DNA of 64,000 nucleotides from Lumnitzera littorea (Eukaryota; Streptophyta; Magnoliopsida; Myrtales; Combretaceae). The position numbers and the translations under genes are program-made. The stretch spans positions 15,423,330-15,487,329 of the forward strand of contig JAMXBB010000002.1 in the NCBI GenBank assembly GCA_024138015.1, given 5' to 3'. Every line of letters begins with the position of its first letter. Within the stretch, counting starts at the first letter, position 1. Below, piece after piece: positions 37,152-48,796 of the stretch. The notes below the pieces were generated by a model. The model had not been told where the DNA came from and ran no database searches. It saw nothing but the letters and a program-made list of their open reading frames with translations.

Positions 37152-38191
37152 TGATGGGAATCACCTTTCAACTACGTCCAAGCCAAGGCCAACTTGTCCG
37201 AAGTTGACACCGACCCTCTAGAAAAAGATGTCAACCCGTTCTAACCCAAAGCCGAATAGTTCAAGCTAAGGCTGAACAAATTTTGCCGAAGTCGAGCAAA
37301 TGACAAAAGATCGAAGGAAAAAAAAAAAGCCACTCAACATCAAGTCTGTCGTCTGCCAAGAAGTCGAGAGATCACATAGCAAAGGATTCAAGACCAAAAA
37401 ATCACTCAGCATGGCCCCGAGAGACTAGTACTAACTAATTCTAGCACTCAGTAATTATGAGCTAACCTTTCTAATGTCTTAGCTAAGCCACACGAGACAT
37501 TAAGGACCCCTTCTCAAACCTATACATCCAACTACCGACCCCATCTGGTTCAAATATTACTCTTCCCAAGACATGCCAAGTGACTGCATGCCCAGTTCTG
37601 TAAAACGTACAGTCTTGTATTATTGTACATGTTTTCTCTTTATTTTATTTATGGGCCCAATTCTTTAGGATTTAAGGCCTTGTATATTATTTACAGTTTT
37701 GCTACTAGAGTTTAGGACTTACTATAAATAGAAACTGTTGTAAACATCAAATAGATAGAAGATACGAAAATACAGAAAAGTAATTTCTCATACAAAGTAA
37801 GACTTTCCTCTTTCAAGCAAGGCTACACTTGAGCTAGCGTTTGCCAGATTATTGAGTGCTGATTAGACTCTTTAATCTTTCCCCCATGTTCTTATCAATC
37901 TTAACCCTAAGATTGTGGTGAACCTTTCATTTGAACCGATTAATGAGTCGCATCTAACCCTCATTTGAATCTCGAGCAACATTTAGTGTTTGTAAGTCAT
38001 ATCGAACCCTATTTCAAGCTCAAACCCCTGACTATGTTTGTGTTTTAGTGCGTGATACCTACATACATTCATACTCAAAACCCCAGTTTTACTTCCTGTT
38101 CTTCATACCCACTCGAATCCACGAATACCCATTCTGTTCATTTGACCTGCTACCATATCATCTTACTTGGTTGACCTTCGATCCCCTATCA
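37152..38191 (+). repeat. G4 3' LTR
   Basis: 1,040 bp, partner of 33995-35034, beginning TGATGGGAATCACC. The purine tract before it is poor (GTGGTAA). Confidence 0.9.
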
Positions 38192-38427
38192 CTAACCTTT
38201 AAGCAAGGCTAAGTGGCAAGTAACATCGCCGGACTAACTTTGCATCATATCAAGCTGTACCGTGAGTCTTTGGAAGTTTTATTGATGCGTCATATCATTT
38301 GGACATGTCCATGGGTTTGCTTACTTTCTCTTGTTTATGTTCTCTCGCATGCTTCCCCATCACTCATTTCAAGCTTGGACCCATCCCTACTACAGGTCTT
38401 GTCTGTTCTTAGCTATGATCCGCACCA
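38192..38427 (+). repeat. G3 3' LTR, second part
   Basis: Resumes the G3 LTR (CTAACCTTTAAGCAAGG...) and ends CCGCACCA at 38427, followed by CGAAG. Confidence 0.85.
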
Positions 38428-39294
38428 CGAAGTGTATAACCAAGTACGTAAACAATTTTAAGTATCATTCATAAAACGGGATTCATAAATCGAAGGCTGG
38501 CATCCCGATCTGAGGTACTAAAAGAAGGGGAAGGGATAATTACTACCTAAGATTAGCTAACTCCGACAACTTTGAAAAATCTAATGCTTCTATCTACTCG
38601 GAGTGCTGGTCTGTTGATGGCCCTTAGGAAAACTAGTTTTAGGCTAAAGTAGAAGCTAAATGCTGTTAATTGGAGGCAGTAGGAGGATCACCCGACTTAA
38701 TCACCCTGAAAAGTACTCTTAGGGGTGACCTCCTACTAAGCTATTGAGACGGAAGTAAATGTAGAAGTACCTTATCTAGACCTGGCAGTAGAAGGGGTGA
38801 CTTAGACCTCCGCAGCTACTTGAGCAACTTCTCTCTCCCACACTTAGGCCTCCCTCTTCTCCTAAAAAGTTGGTCTATCCAAAAAATTAAGGAAACTCAG
38901 GTCGAGATCGGGATAATGGGCTAACATTTCTCTCCTCATAAGGCGAACGGATTCAGAAGAGAGGTCCTCCAGCTCGTCTAACTATTCCTCCATCAATTGA
39001 AAATTGGCAACTGCTTTCTTAGCAGTAGCATCGCTAAGAACCTCCCCACTCTTTAATTTGGAGATGGGCTCCTCTATCTCTAAAGCTATCCCCTAGAGTT
39101 CCTTGATTTGTTGTTCTAACTCTACCTTCTAACCAGCCAGCTCTAGCAATGTGGTTTTAGTGCTATCACATTCTGACACCTTCATTACCAGCTTGGTTTG
39201 CAACCGACAGACTGATGCTCTTAACTTGGCATTCTCTCTATGAAGGTTAGCCTTGGCTTTCCTTCTCCTCATCCAATTTCTAGGTGATTCACAC

Positions 39295-42200
39295 TGTCAC
39301 GCCCCGAAGCGGCAGAGTCGTAACAACCCCCGCCGTGTAGACCATCCTAAGATAGAAGTTGGCCTTACAACCGCTATCTTAGACCTGATCTACACAAGGC
39401 GTTCACGACTAATCCGCTTTGAAGGAAACAGTTTGTAATTTAAATAAATCATTTCTCTAAGAAAGTGAGGAAAGATATATATATTATAATACAGTTATTG
39501 CAATTAAGGTTTATAAGATTTCTCCGTAATATATTTCCTAGTTATTACATTATTCAAAAATGAAAAGTTCTAAAGTAAAAGCTTAAACCTTAAAAATATA
39601 TATTTATTCTTCACATGTTTTTCCTCACTCCCTAGGATCCAGCAGTTGCTAGCTTCAGAGTAATTGGTATCCGCTTCTTAGCCAGCACCTGCACGACGTC
39701 TATAGGGATGTGAGCAACCACAGCTCAGTAAGTTAGGACGGAGGACTTAAAACTATACCATACACACAACAAGGTTTTCAATCACTTATTAGGTGCAATG
39801 CATGTGCAAGCAAATGCCATCGCACGACGTTGTCCGGCCAGTCGTGAGATTAGAGAAATTACGCCCGCTCTAATCCAGGTTGAGAAGTTGCCGTTAATAC
39901 AACAGCTTACGACCAAACTCAAGCTTGTGTAATGGAGACCTTGCTCCTCTCGCGACTACCTTCGAACCATTGCCTTCACCCTCGCCGCGACCTCCTCTCC
40001 TGTCACTTAGTTCGACTGAGGATGAAGAAGGGACCATTTTGCAATCCTGCGCTATCCCTTCCGAAGGGGTCGGTATTTGGCCGAAGAGTCCTAAGTTCCC
40101 TTAACGGGTTGCAATGCATGTCCGATTATGATTACTAGTCAGATATTTAATTAAGTCCAGTTTAGGGTGATCAATCCTTTCATACAATTCATACAATATG
40201 CGCCAGAACAACAAACAGAATCATGGCATCACCCATAATCAAGCACATGCAGACATTCAACTATCTAACAAGCACAACCAAGCATAATCTTAAGCCTCCA
40301 AAATACAGCATCGTATTAATCCCAACTTACCTCGACTCCTCGCTCACTCACTCGAGGTCCGATTTGCTCAAGCCATCGCCGATCATCCCTATAACACGAA
40401 CGTGGTTTTAGCTTTTCATATAAATATTACAAGTTCATTTTATTCTATAACGCTTATTGTTAGGTTTTGTTTAAGGTTTAATATGCCTAATTATCTAAGT
40501 ATTAAGTCTTTTACCATTATTCTAGGTTTAGGATTAGGTTCAGGTTCGGTTTTCGCATCGATTTCTAAACCAGGTTTTTAGTTCGATTTTTAAGTAATGT
40601 TTTAGATTCCAACCCTAAAAATCCGTTTCAACCTATAATGTGAAATTAATCACATTACTTTCCGATCTCCTAAATACCATTATTAACTCTAATTAGTATT
40701 TTATTCTATCCGGTACACTTAAATCTCTATTTGTGTACCGAATTTACTCCTAATGTGAAAATTTTTTACATTTTTCATATAATTACATAAATTCAAGTTT
40801 TCTTATCAGATTTATTATATATCCCTATTATTTATATAATATCAATTTTTATCCTAATATTTTCTATTTATTATATTTTCAAAAATTACACATTATGCAT
40901 TATTGCATATTATGCACATAATGCATTTCTAATATTTCTATTACCCTAATTACCATCTCTAAACAGCAATTATTATTTCAAAATGTCTAAATCCATCCTA
41001 AATCAGATTTTACTCCAAATTTCCCTAATTTACCAAATTAACTATTTTTCCTATTACTCATTTACTACATAATTAACCTAATAATTACATCTAACACCCT
41101 AAATCCTACAAGTATCATACACCATCAGATTTCAACATCCTAAAACATCTACTTATTCACTAAGTCAGTAATTAATAATTTAATTACTTAATTAATCTTA
41201 AATTACCCATTTTATGCCTCATTTTAAGGCCTAAAAATTATCTAAAAATTTCAAAAATTAATTTTTCAAAAAGGGCTTCATAGCACTGTTCTATATCATC
41301 TAAGTAATCTACAGAAAAATTTTGGCCTTGAAACTACACTCCTAAGGTCATTTATTTCTAAACCGAAATGTGCTTGGTTTTGCACGATTTCTTAGGGGCC
41401 ATATATTACGGGATATAATTTCATCAAAATAATATTTTTCCTACAAACTACATACAAAAATATCCCATAATAACAAAATTCATAATTTTCTAATTATATT
41501 TACTATTTTTAAAAAATTACACAAGATTCGGGCTAGAAATTGGACTCACCGTTTTGGGTGGCTCCGACCACCGCGGGCCGCCGTAGCCTTGTCGGCCGGC
41601 CTGGGCGTTGCCACCACCGTGTGGTGGTGGTGGCCGTCTACTCCCAGCTCCTCGTCTGGTGTGGGTTCCCTTTAAAATCCTTAACTGCATAGTTTTTCTA
41701 ATTTTTTTTTATTTTCTGGATTTTCTCTCGAATTTTCAATTCTCTCTAATTTTCTCTGATTTCTAATTGTCCAAATGAGTTCTGTAAATTTTTCCCTTAT
41801 TTATAGACATTTACTGTAATTAATATGCATTAATTTGACAAGACTTTGTCCAAATTCCTTGATTTTTGGCTTTTAAGTTGTTCAATTTTTATTGGCTAAT
41901 TTTTCTTTTTCTTATCCTGACATACCATGACCTGATATTGATGTATCTTATCCTTTTTTGATTTTTTCTGATTTTTTCATAATTATTTTATAATTTTCTT
42001 TAATTATTTGCTTAGTTTTTGGCCAATTTAGGTAATTACGCGTATTTTTATCTACACGTAAATACATGTGGGGTACACGTCAACATTCCTAAATATTATT
42101 TTGGTCATTCTAAAATTTTTAATATACATATAATCTATCTCTAGTAATTTATTAGTTATTAGATTACACTTTTTGCCTTTTTAGTAATTAGCAATTATTA

Positions 42201-42396
42201 TGCTTAAAATTTGAAAATTTTATAGTCTCCCATTTTATTTCTTATTTTCTTAAATTTAAGTTTACGGGATCATTTTTACTAATATTCTTCCCAATAGTTT
42301 ATAATTTAGGTTTGATTGGATCTTTTAACCGATCGCCCTAAACCTTGGGTTCTAAGTTCAATCCTACGGTTACTTGGCTGAACTTTGGGACTTACA
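39295..42396 (-). mobile_element. Solo LTR, family S, copy 5
   Basis: 3,102 bp, TGTCACGCCCCGAAG...GGGACTTACA. Flanks are CACAC (39290-39294) and CATGC (42397-42401). Both derive by one C-to-T or G-to-A change from CACGC, so the duplication is probably real and its CpG has decayed in opposite ways on the two sides. TATAAATA (41798-41805) and GTGAGT (41544-41549) are on the - strand, spacing 256. Confidence 0.85.
41544..41805 (-). promoter_or_regulatory. TATA box and downstream splice donor in S copy 5
   Basis: TATAAATA at 41798-41805 and ACG|GTGAGT with the donor at 41544-41549, 256 bases apart on the - strand. Both lie 591 and 847 bases from the LTR start, the same offsets as in copy 2. Confidence 0.6.
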
Positions 42397-44158
42397 CATG
42401 CATTGGTCTTCCGCTAATCTTCGAGCCAAGCCTTCAGGTCATTAGCCTTCTTAGCGATATCTTCAGTAATAGACTTCTCTTGCTCCACATCATTTAACCT
42501 CCCCTTAAGGTCAGCCACCTACACATAAGAGCGACGCAGGCGCCAGTTAGCTTTAACAAACTTATCTAAATATTTATTAATAGAAGACTCTGCCTCCTGT
42601 AGGTCCTTCTCAACTTTACACAATGCCTCTTGAAAGCCTTTTACCTCTTTTCATACAGCATCGTAGTTGTTCAACTAAAGAAATACTTGGCTATGGTACT
42701 AAAAAAAAAAAAAAACTCGCAAACTAAGGTCAAACCAATGACAATGAAGGAGGATATCAATTATAAAAGATAAAGGCTTACCTACCAAATGAGCGTACTC
42801 AAGTGACCCACCATCTCCATAGGATCTCCTCTTCCTACCCTCAACAGCTCCTCAAGGATGGCCCAGTCACTCGAGGTGTAAGACCTCAGTGAAGCCTGAT
42901 AGTTTAGAGTCCGGTGTCGTAATGTAATGTCATTGCCTCGGATCTCCCACTTTAACCTCAAGAGCTTCCCCCTAACCCTTTTGTTCTCAACTTCAAAAGC
43001 ATGAAGGTAAAGCTCTTCATTTCGGGAGATGTATGACACATCTTTGAACGAGTCTGACTTGATCCTTAGGATTTTTGAACTTTTTCAGGACATCAAAAAA
43101 TTCATCCCCAAGTTCATCAATGCACTTGTAAGGGTAAGTCGTCGACCAATCGTATAAGTGCACCCTACTGAGGGGCGCCTTCCCTATGGGCTTCTGTTTC
43201 TTTGCCATGGGCATTACATTCCCTGCGATCTCGAGCACCTTCCTCTTCTCCCTAGCTACGTCGGATGGGGTGTTGGCTTCGACCTCCTCCTCCTCCTTAC
43301 CCCCATCGAAAGAAGCAAGCATCACCACATCCGGGTCATCAATACCAACAGGTTTGTAATCCACCGTAATAAGTATAGGAGTAGGGACGAAGATAGCGGA
43401 AGGAAGAGCCATGCTTATAGGATCAGCAACTAACGACTCCACTCGAGAACCTAAAGGAAGTCCCTAAGGTAAAGTAGCCGGCTTGACCCTACTAGCCCCC
43501 TCAGCCCTTAACCTCGACCTTTTGGCCTTGCCCTTAGGTTTGGATGTTTTAGTGGTTGGCTTTGACTTGACCTACCAACAGCTCATTAGCTTATCTACAG
43601 AGGGATGGGAAATCCTCTCAACTAGTCCCTTACCTACAAAGAATCAAGTAAGCAATAAGGAAAAAGAAAACAAAGAAAATATAAACTACAAAGTACTACC
43701 ATTCACCGACCGTGACCATTATGGATAAAGAAGATCCCCCTACTTTTTTCTATTCCTCCTAATGACGTTGGATGAAGCATAACTTTACACAATTAGATGG
43801 ACCCTTTGTAAAACAATAAACATATACCTCCAGCCCACTTCTTCATCACAACCTTCTTCATGCTAAAAAAGAGCTCAAAGATTAGATATGTGAATTACCT
43901 CTTAACCATCTCTGCAACATTAATTTCATTTTCGTGTCTGAGGGCCATAAAGGCTTGGATCTCCCTCACAACTTTAGCATCATTAGGCCCTAGCTCCTTC
44001 TAAGCCCCTATTCAAACCAATTCGATCCATTTAGTTTAAAAATCCACATCATTTAGCAGCTCAACCACCAGGTAATCATCTTGCCAACCCTTGACAAAGT
44101 CTACAAGGCTACAAAGCAACTTCTTCCCTAGATGAGGCTGGAGGTACAGTAATACGCC

Positions 44159-47100
44159 TATCATGCCTTGAAGCAATAAATTCGTAACAGTCTTATTGTG
44201 CAAATCATTTTAAAATAGAAACTAACCTTATAACCGCTATCTTAGACCTGATACATATAAGGCATTCACGACTAACCTATTTTAAAGTAAACAGTTCATA
44301 AATAAATATGTTATTTACCTATGAAATTATAAAGAATAAATGTTTACTCTAAGGCAGTCTAAGTATATTACAAGATTTATTAGCCTAAACATAATCTACT
44401 TGAATAATACATAGATTAATACTAAAAACTGTAAAGATAAAATCCAAAGTTGAAATTATAATTGCTCCTCAAGCTATTATCCTTACTCCCACAGGATCCA
44501 GTAGTTGCTAGCTTTAGGGTAATTTTAAGCTGCTTCCTTAATAGCACCTACAATAACGCCTATAAGGATGTGAGCAATCACAGCTCAGTAGGTTGGGATG
44601 GAGACTCAAAAGCATACAGCAAACACAAATAAGGTTATCAACCAAATTATTAGGTGCAATGCATGCTCAAGCAAATGCCATCGCACGATATTGTTTGGCC
44701 CGTTGTGAGATTAGAGAAATTACACCCACTCTAATCCGAGTTGAAAAGTTTTCGTTAATGTAATAGCTCATAACCAAACCTAGGCTTGCACAATGAAAAC
44801 ACCGCTCCTCCCATGACTACCTTCGAACCATTGACTTTACCCTTATCGCGACCTCCTCACATGTCACTTAATTCAACTAAGGATAAATAAGAGACCAATT
44901 ATGCCATCCAACACTATCCCTTTCGAAGAGGTTGATATTTAGCCGAAGAATCCTAATGTTCCCCTAATGGGTTGTTATGCATGTTCGATTTAGAATTTCA
45001 AGCCATATATTTAATTTGTTCCAGTTTAAAGTGTTTAATCATTTCAACAAATCATACAAATACAAGCTAGGACAACAATCATAATCATATCTTCAAACTC
45101 AAAAACAAGCACATGCGCACAGTTAACTATCTAACAAGCACAATCATGTACAATTTTAAGCCTTCGAGTACTGCAATTTAACACTCCGAAATATAGCAAC
45201 GTATTAATCCCAATTTACTTGGTATCCTTGGTCGCTTACTCAACCGACCGCAGGTCGACTCATCTCCATGTATCCTATAATATCAATACAGTCTTTAGTA
45301 TTTATATTTTGATTATATATATATACTCTAAATTATGATTTAACCAATTCTTCCTATATACATATTAGTTATTATTAATTCATCGTAGGTTAGTTTAGGG
45401 TTCAGTTTCCAAATTTATTTTCAGTTCAAGTTTTAAATCAGTTCTAACCACGAGTATTATACATAAATCGTAAAAATGTGATTCAAGCATAAATGTGAAA
45501 TTCATCACATTAGGCTCGAGTATCATAATTATCACTTTTAGTTCTAAATTAGTATTCTATTTTACCTAGTACACTTAAATCTTTATTAGTGTACCGAACT
45601 TGTTCCTGATATGAGAAAAATTTAGATTTTTTATATAATTACTTAAATTTAAGTCTCATACCAGATTTTATATATATTCTTATTATTAGTAAAATATTAA
45701 TTTTTATTCTAATATTTTATATTTGTTATATTTCCAATTTTTTTATATTTGTATTATTACTTGTTATATAAATAATACATATCTAATAATTCTATCACTC
45801 CAAATATCATCTCCCAACATCAATTAACATTTCAAAATATCTAAATTCATCCCAAATCAAATTTTACTCCTAATTACCCTAATTTACAAAATTAACTTAA
45901 AATATATCATTTTTACCTATTACATATATACTACATAATATCCTAATAATTACATCTAACACCCTAAATACTACAAGAATCATACTTCATCAGATTTCAA
46001 CATCCTAAAACATATAATGATGTACTAAATCAGTAATTATCTATTTAATTACTTAATTAACTCAAAATTACCCATTTTATGCATCATTTTAAGGCCAAAA
46101 AATTTCAAAAATTCATTTTTGAAAAAGAGTTTTGTAAGACTATTCTATATCATCTAAGTAGTCTATAGAAAAATTTTGGGCTCAAAACTACACTCCTAAA
46201 GTCATTTATTTCTAATCTGAATAAAGCTCGAGTTTGTACGATTTCTTAAGAACATTATATTTCTAGATACAAAATGATCAAAATAAATTTTTTCCCTAAA
46301 TTTACATACTTAAAAACCTCAGAATACCAAATTTCACAATTTTCTAAGTAAGCATATTTACTATTTTTAACAAAATATATAAAATCAAGAAGGAAATCGG
46401 ACTCACCAAAACTAGTGGCTCTGGCCATTGCAGGCCACCAAGGCCTTGTCGTCTGGCTTTGGCACTGCTACCATCGTGTGGTGATGGTGACCATCCACTC
46501 TCAAGTGCTCGTCTGGTTGGGGATCTCCTCTAAGACCCTAATTATATAGATTTTTGTAATGTTTTGAAAACCCCAATTTCCCCTCTCAATTTCAGTGCTC
46601 TTTAATTTTCTAAGGTTTTAAACTGACCAAATGAGCTTCTGTAATTTTTTTGGGTATTTATAGAGGTTTTAAGGATTTTTTGTACATTAAATTGAAGTAA
46701 CATGAGCCTTATCTCTTCTTTTTCTCACTTTCTATTTGTTGTAATTTAATTAGTTACTTTTATTTCCTCAATTCCAGATTGCCACGCCTTACTTCTGGAC
46801 ATTTCCTTATTTTTCTATAATTTTCTTGATTTTTCCTTAATTATTCATGCATTTTCTTTAATTATTTAACCTTATTTTAGCATATTTCGCATATTTTAAG
46901 TAATTACATGTATTTCCACCTACATGTAAATTCACATATGGTACAAATAAATATCCCTAAATATTATTTAAATTATTTTATGATTTTTAGTATGCATATA
47001 ATTTATTTCTATCAATTCATTAGTTATCAGAATTATTTCTAAGCATTTTTTATAAATAATGGATAATTTTCATAAAATTTAATATTATATTAATTAATTT

Positions 47101-47252
47101 TTTATTACTTATTTTTCTAAATTCAAACTTACGGGATCACTTTTGTTAGTAATCCTAGTTTCATCTTAAAATTTGGGTTAAATCGAACAGTTTTGCTCAA
47201 TCATTCTAAATTCTACGAATTGAATTCTAAGTAACTAGTTGCGAGGCTTACA
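44159..47252 (-). mobile_element. Solo LTR, family S, copy 6
   Basis: 3,094 bp. The + strand start is worn (TATCATGCCTTGAAGC) and the end is GGCTTACA. Flanks ACGCC (44154-44158) and ATGCT (47253-47257) differ by two C-to-T changes, so the duplication is likely but not exact. It sits in the X antisense ORF. TATAAATA (46655-46662) and GTGAGT (46401-46406) are on the - strand. Confidence 0.8.
46401..46662 (-). promoter_or_regulatory. TATA box and downstream splice donor in S copy 6
   Basis: TATAAATA at 46655-46662 and TGG|TGAGTCC-type donor (GTGAGT at 46401-46406), 256 bases apart. Confidence 0.6.
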
Positions 47253-47985
47253 ATGCTTATGCTTTTCCACATATAAAAGTGGTTGAAAAATTTAGGGGTG
47301 AACCTTATCATCAAGTATTCACATAGCCCCTAAAAGGTCTTCAATACCCTTCACCTATTTGGAGGGATCTACGCCGGATTGTACCAGTGGAAATTGAAGA
47401 GGTCTTTCTCAAAGCTACTTAAAGGGAGGTGCTACCCATACTCTAAGTAATTTTCAAAGACAACAAAGTGCTCCCTTGTCAATAAGGGCACCCTTTCTTC
47501 CTTTGTTGGCACCCATTTTCTCCAGCCAGGAATCGACTAAACTATGAAATTGCTTAACATCCAATTAGGAGCAGAGGCTTTACTCCCACTAACTCGGCTA
47601 CTTGGACCCTTGCCTATCTTAGGTGTCTCGAACAAGTCTTTAGCATGCGGCAAAGAAGCGTATACATAAGCGTCCCTTAAAATAGCATTGATAAGCCTTG
47701 CCCTATCCAATGCCTCTACAACCATTCGGGTGATGTCATCTGGTTGTGCTAATAAAGTGACTTCGTCCCCTCCTTTAAGGGGAAGATCACTCCTTATAGT
47801 CTTGAAGTTGGTGAAATTGTATGTTGACGCATTTGATGTCATCTCACCTATATGGGTCGACATGATCAATGAAGAAATGAGAGTAAAATATAAAGAGAAG
47901 TTCATACAAAAGATTGATGGAGGAAAAGAGAGTAGAGTTTGCAATGAAGAAATTGCGAAAGAATAGTCTATCAAAGCGATTATGG

Positions 47986-47997
47986 TATTTATATATA
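47986..47997 (-). promoter_or_regulatory. TATA box of the X antisense ORF
   Basis: TATATATAAATA on the - strand, about 125-135 bases upstream of the ATG at 47863. The DNA between is CT-rich (TTTCTTCATTGCAAACTC, TCTCTTTTCCTCC), as in plant 5' leaders. Confidence 0.5.
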
Positions 47998-48796
47998 CCG
48001 AAAGTCTTGAAAATCGTATCGGTGGTTATAGGGATACAAATAAGCACGAATCTCTTCAAATGTTGCGATATGGACCCATGGAATCAGTTTTGATCGAACG
48101 GCCACGTTCAAAAGACAAAACGCATGCAACTGCATGCCAATCTACTGTAACAGGATACCTGTTACATCACATAAAATGCACTGGAAACGAGCATGATAGA
48201 GTTATAATTTGAAAAGTTACTTCCACAATGAGTTCCCCAGAAGTCCCCTCGACTTCCACTTGCTCAACACCCCAATGGTATTACACCTCGGTTCGATTAA
48301 ATTTCCCTTGCTCAGGAGATAGCAAGCTCAGTTCGGTCCAATATACCCAGCACCTCTATCTTATGGCTTTAGCAAGACACAACCCACTATGTTCTCACCT
48401 CGGCTCGAAGCACCTACCTCGAGTTGTGAAGTCTTCACCTCGGTTTGCCCCTCAAGCCTCGCCATTGTGTACTTTGCTCTGATTAGATGGAAGGCTAGCT
48501 CCTCAAACCAAAGAGGTTAGACCTTTCATATTCTACCTCAAAATTGTCATACTCATCTCTGCTCGGAAGGTTGTCTTATCTGATATGTTGCACCTGTTTG
48601 GCCCCTACTAGCCAACTTAGACATCTCTACCTTAGCTTTATGTCAACCTGGACCTCCCCGCCTTAACTCTACACCAAATCGAATGTCTTCGCCTCAGACT
48701 TTTACCTGACCAAATCAACTACACGCTTGAGAAGCCTATCTTCCCCTTTTAATTGCCTTCATTGTAGCAACAAGACTACCTGAGGGGGGAGGTAAG
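47998..48796 (+). other. X 3' untranslated region and polypurine tract
   Basis: No gene is recognised. A CACCTCGGTTCG-like phrase recurs (about 48286, 48399, 48430), suggesting old short repeats. A purine tract, GAGGGGGGAGGTAAG (48782-48796), abuts the 3' LTR and fixes the + orientation of X. Confidence 0.6.

Larger units (their letters stand above)
33995..38191 (+). mobile_element. Element G4: gag-protease-only LTR retrotransposon inside the G3 3' LTR
   Basis: 4,197 bp with two LTRs of equal length (33995-35034 and 37152-38191, 1,040 bp each). The target duplication is TTAAC (33990-33994) against CTAAC (38192-38196), 4 of 5. The primer-binding site is TGGTATCAAAGC (35038-35049). The internal region is only 2.1 kb and encodes gag, a zinc knuckle and a protease. 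The frame ends with TAA at 37138-37140, 11 bases before the 3' LTR. No trace of RT, RNase H or integrase remains, so it would depend on another element. This layout matches what has been called TR-GAG elements in plants. Confidence 0.85.
24285..38427 (+). mobile_element. Element G3: Ty3/gypsy retrotransposon inserted in X
   Basis: Flanked by CAAAG (24280-24284) and CGAAG (38428-38432), a 4-of-5 target duplication. LTRs begin TGATGGGAATC and end CCGCACCA. The primer-binding site is a worn initiator-Met type (about 25172-25183). The purine tract is AGGAAGGAA (33325-33333). Gag, protease, RT, RNase H and integrase are all recognisable but broken. S copy 4 is inserted about 45 bases after the primer-binding site and G4 lies inside the 3' LTR. 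Without them G3 is about 6.4 kb, close to G2 (6.45 kb), with which it shares LTR and protein sequence. Confidence 0.85.
38440..47863 (-). pseudogene. X antisense ORF: gypsy-type transposon domain plus coiled-coil region, broken
   Basis: A decayed ORF runs opposite to X, split by S copies 6 and 5. It starts at ATG 47863 (MSTHIGEMTSNAS), 125-135 bases after its own TATA box. It continues past stops through a segment reading KWVPTKEERVPLL (about 47510) that resembles the 'putative gypsy-type transposon' family (Pfam PF04195). After copy 6 come 44158-42397, with ORFs at 43442-43017 (acidic EEEEVEA, then a basic MAKKQK) and 43039-42782. After copy 5 comes a charged coiled-coil-like stretch (39294-38440) with HYPDLDLSFLNFL (about 38900). 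Extra ORFs downstream of pol, sometimes antisense, are known in Tat elements. Function unknown. Confidence 0.6.

Noticed and set aside
43158..43433. 91-residue + strand ORF
   Set aside because: It overlaps the better - strand reading of the X antisense ORF (43017-43442), which has a protein-like composition.
48225..48700. Host gene between the X antisense ORF and 3' LTR
   Set aside because: The only open stretch (48228-48482) has no domain and lies within X just before its purine tract.
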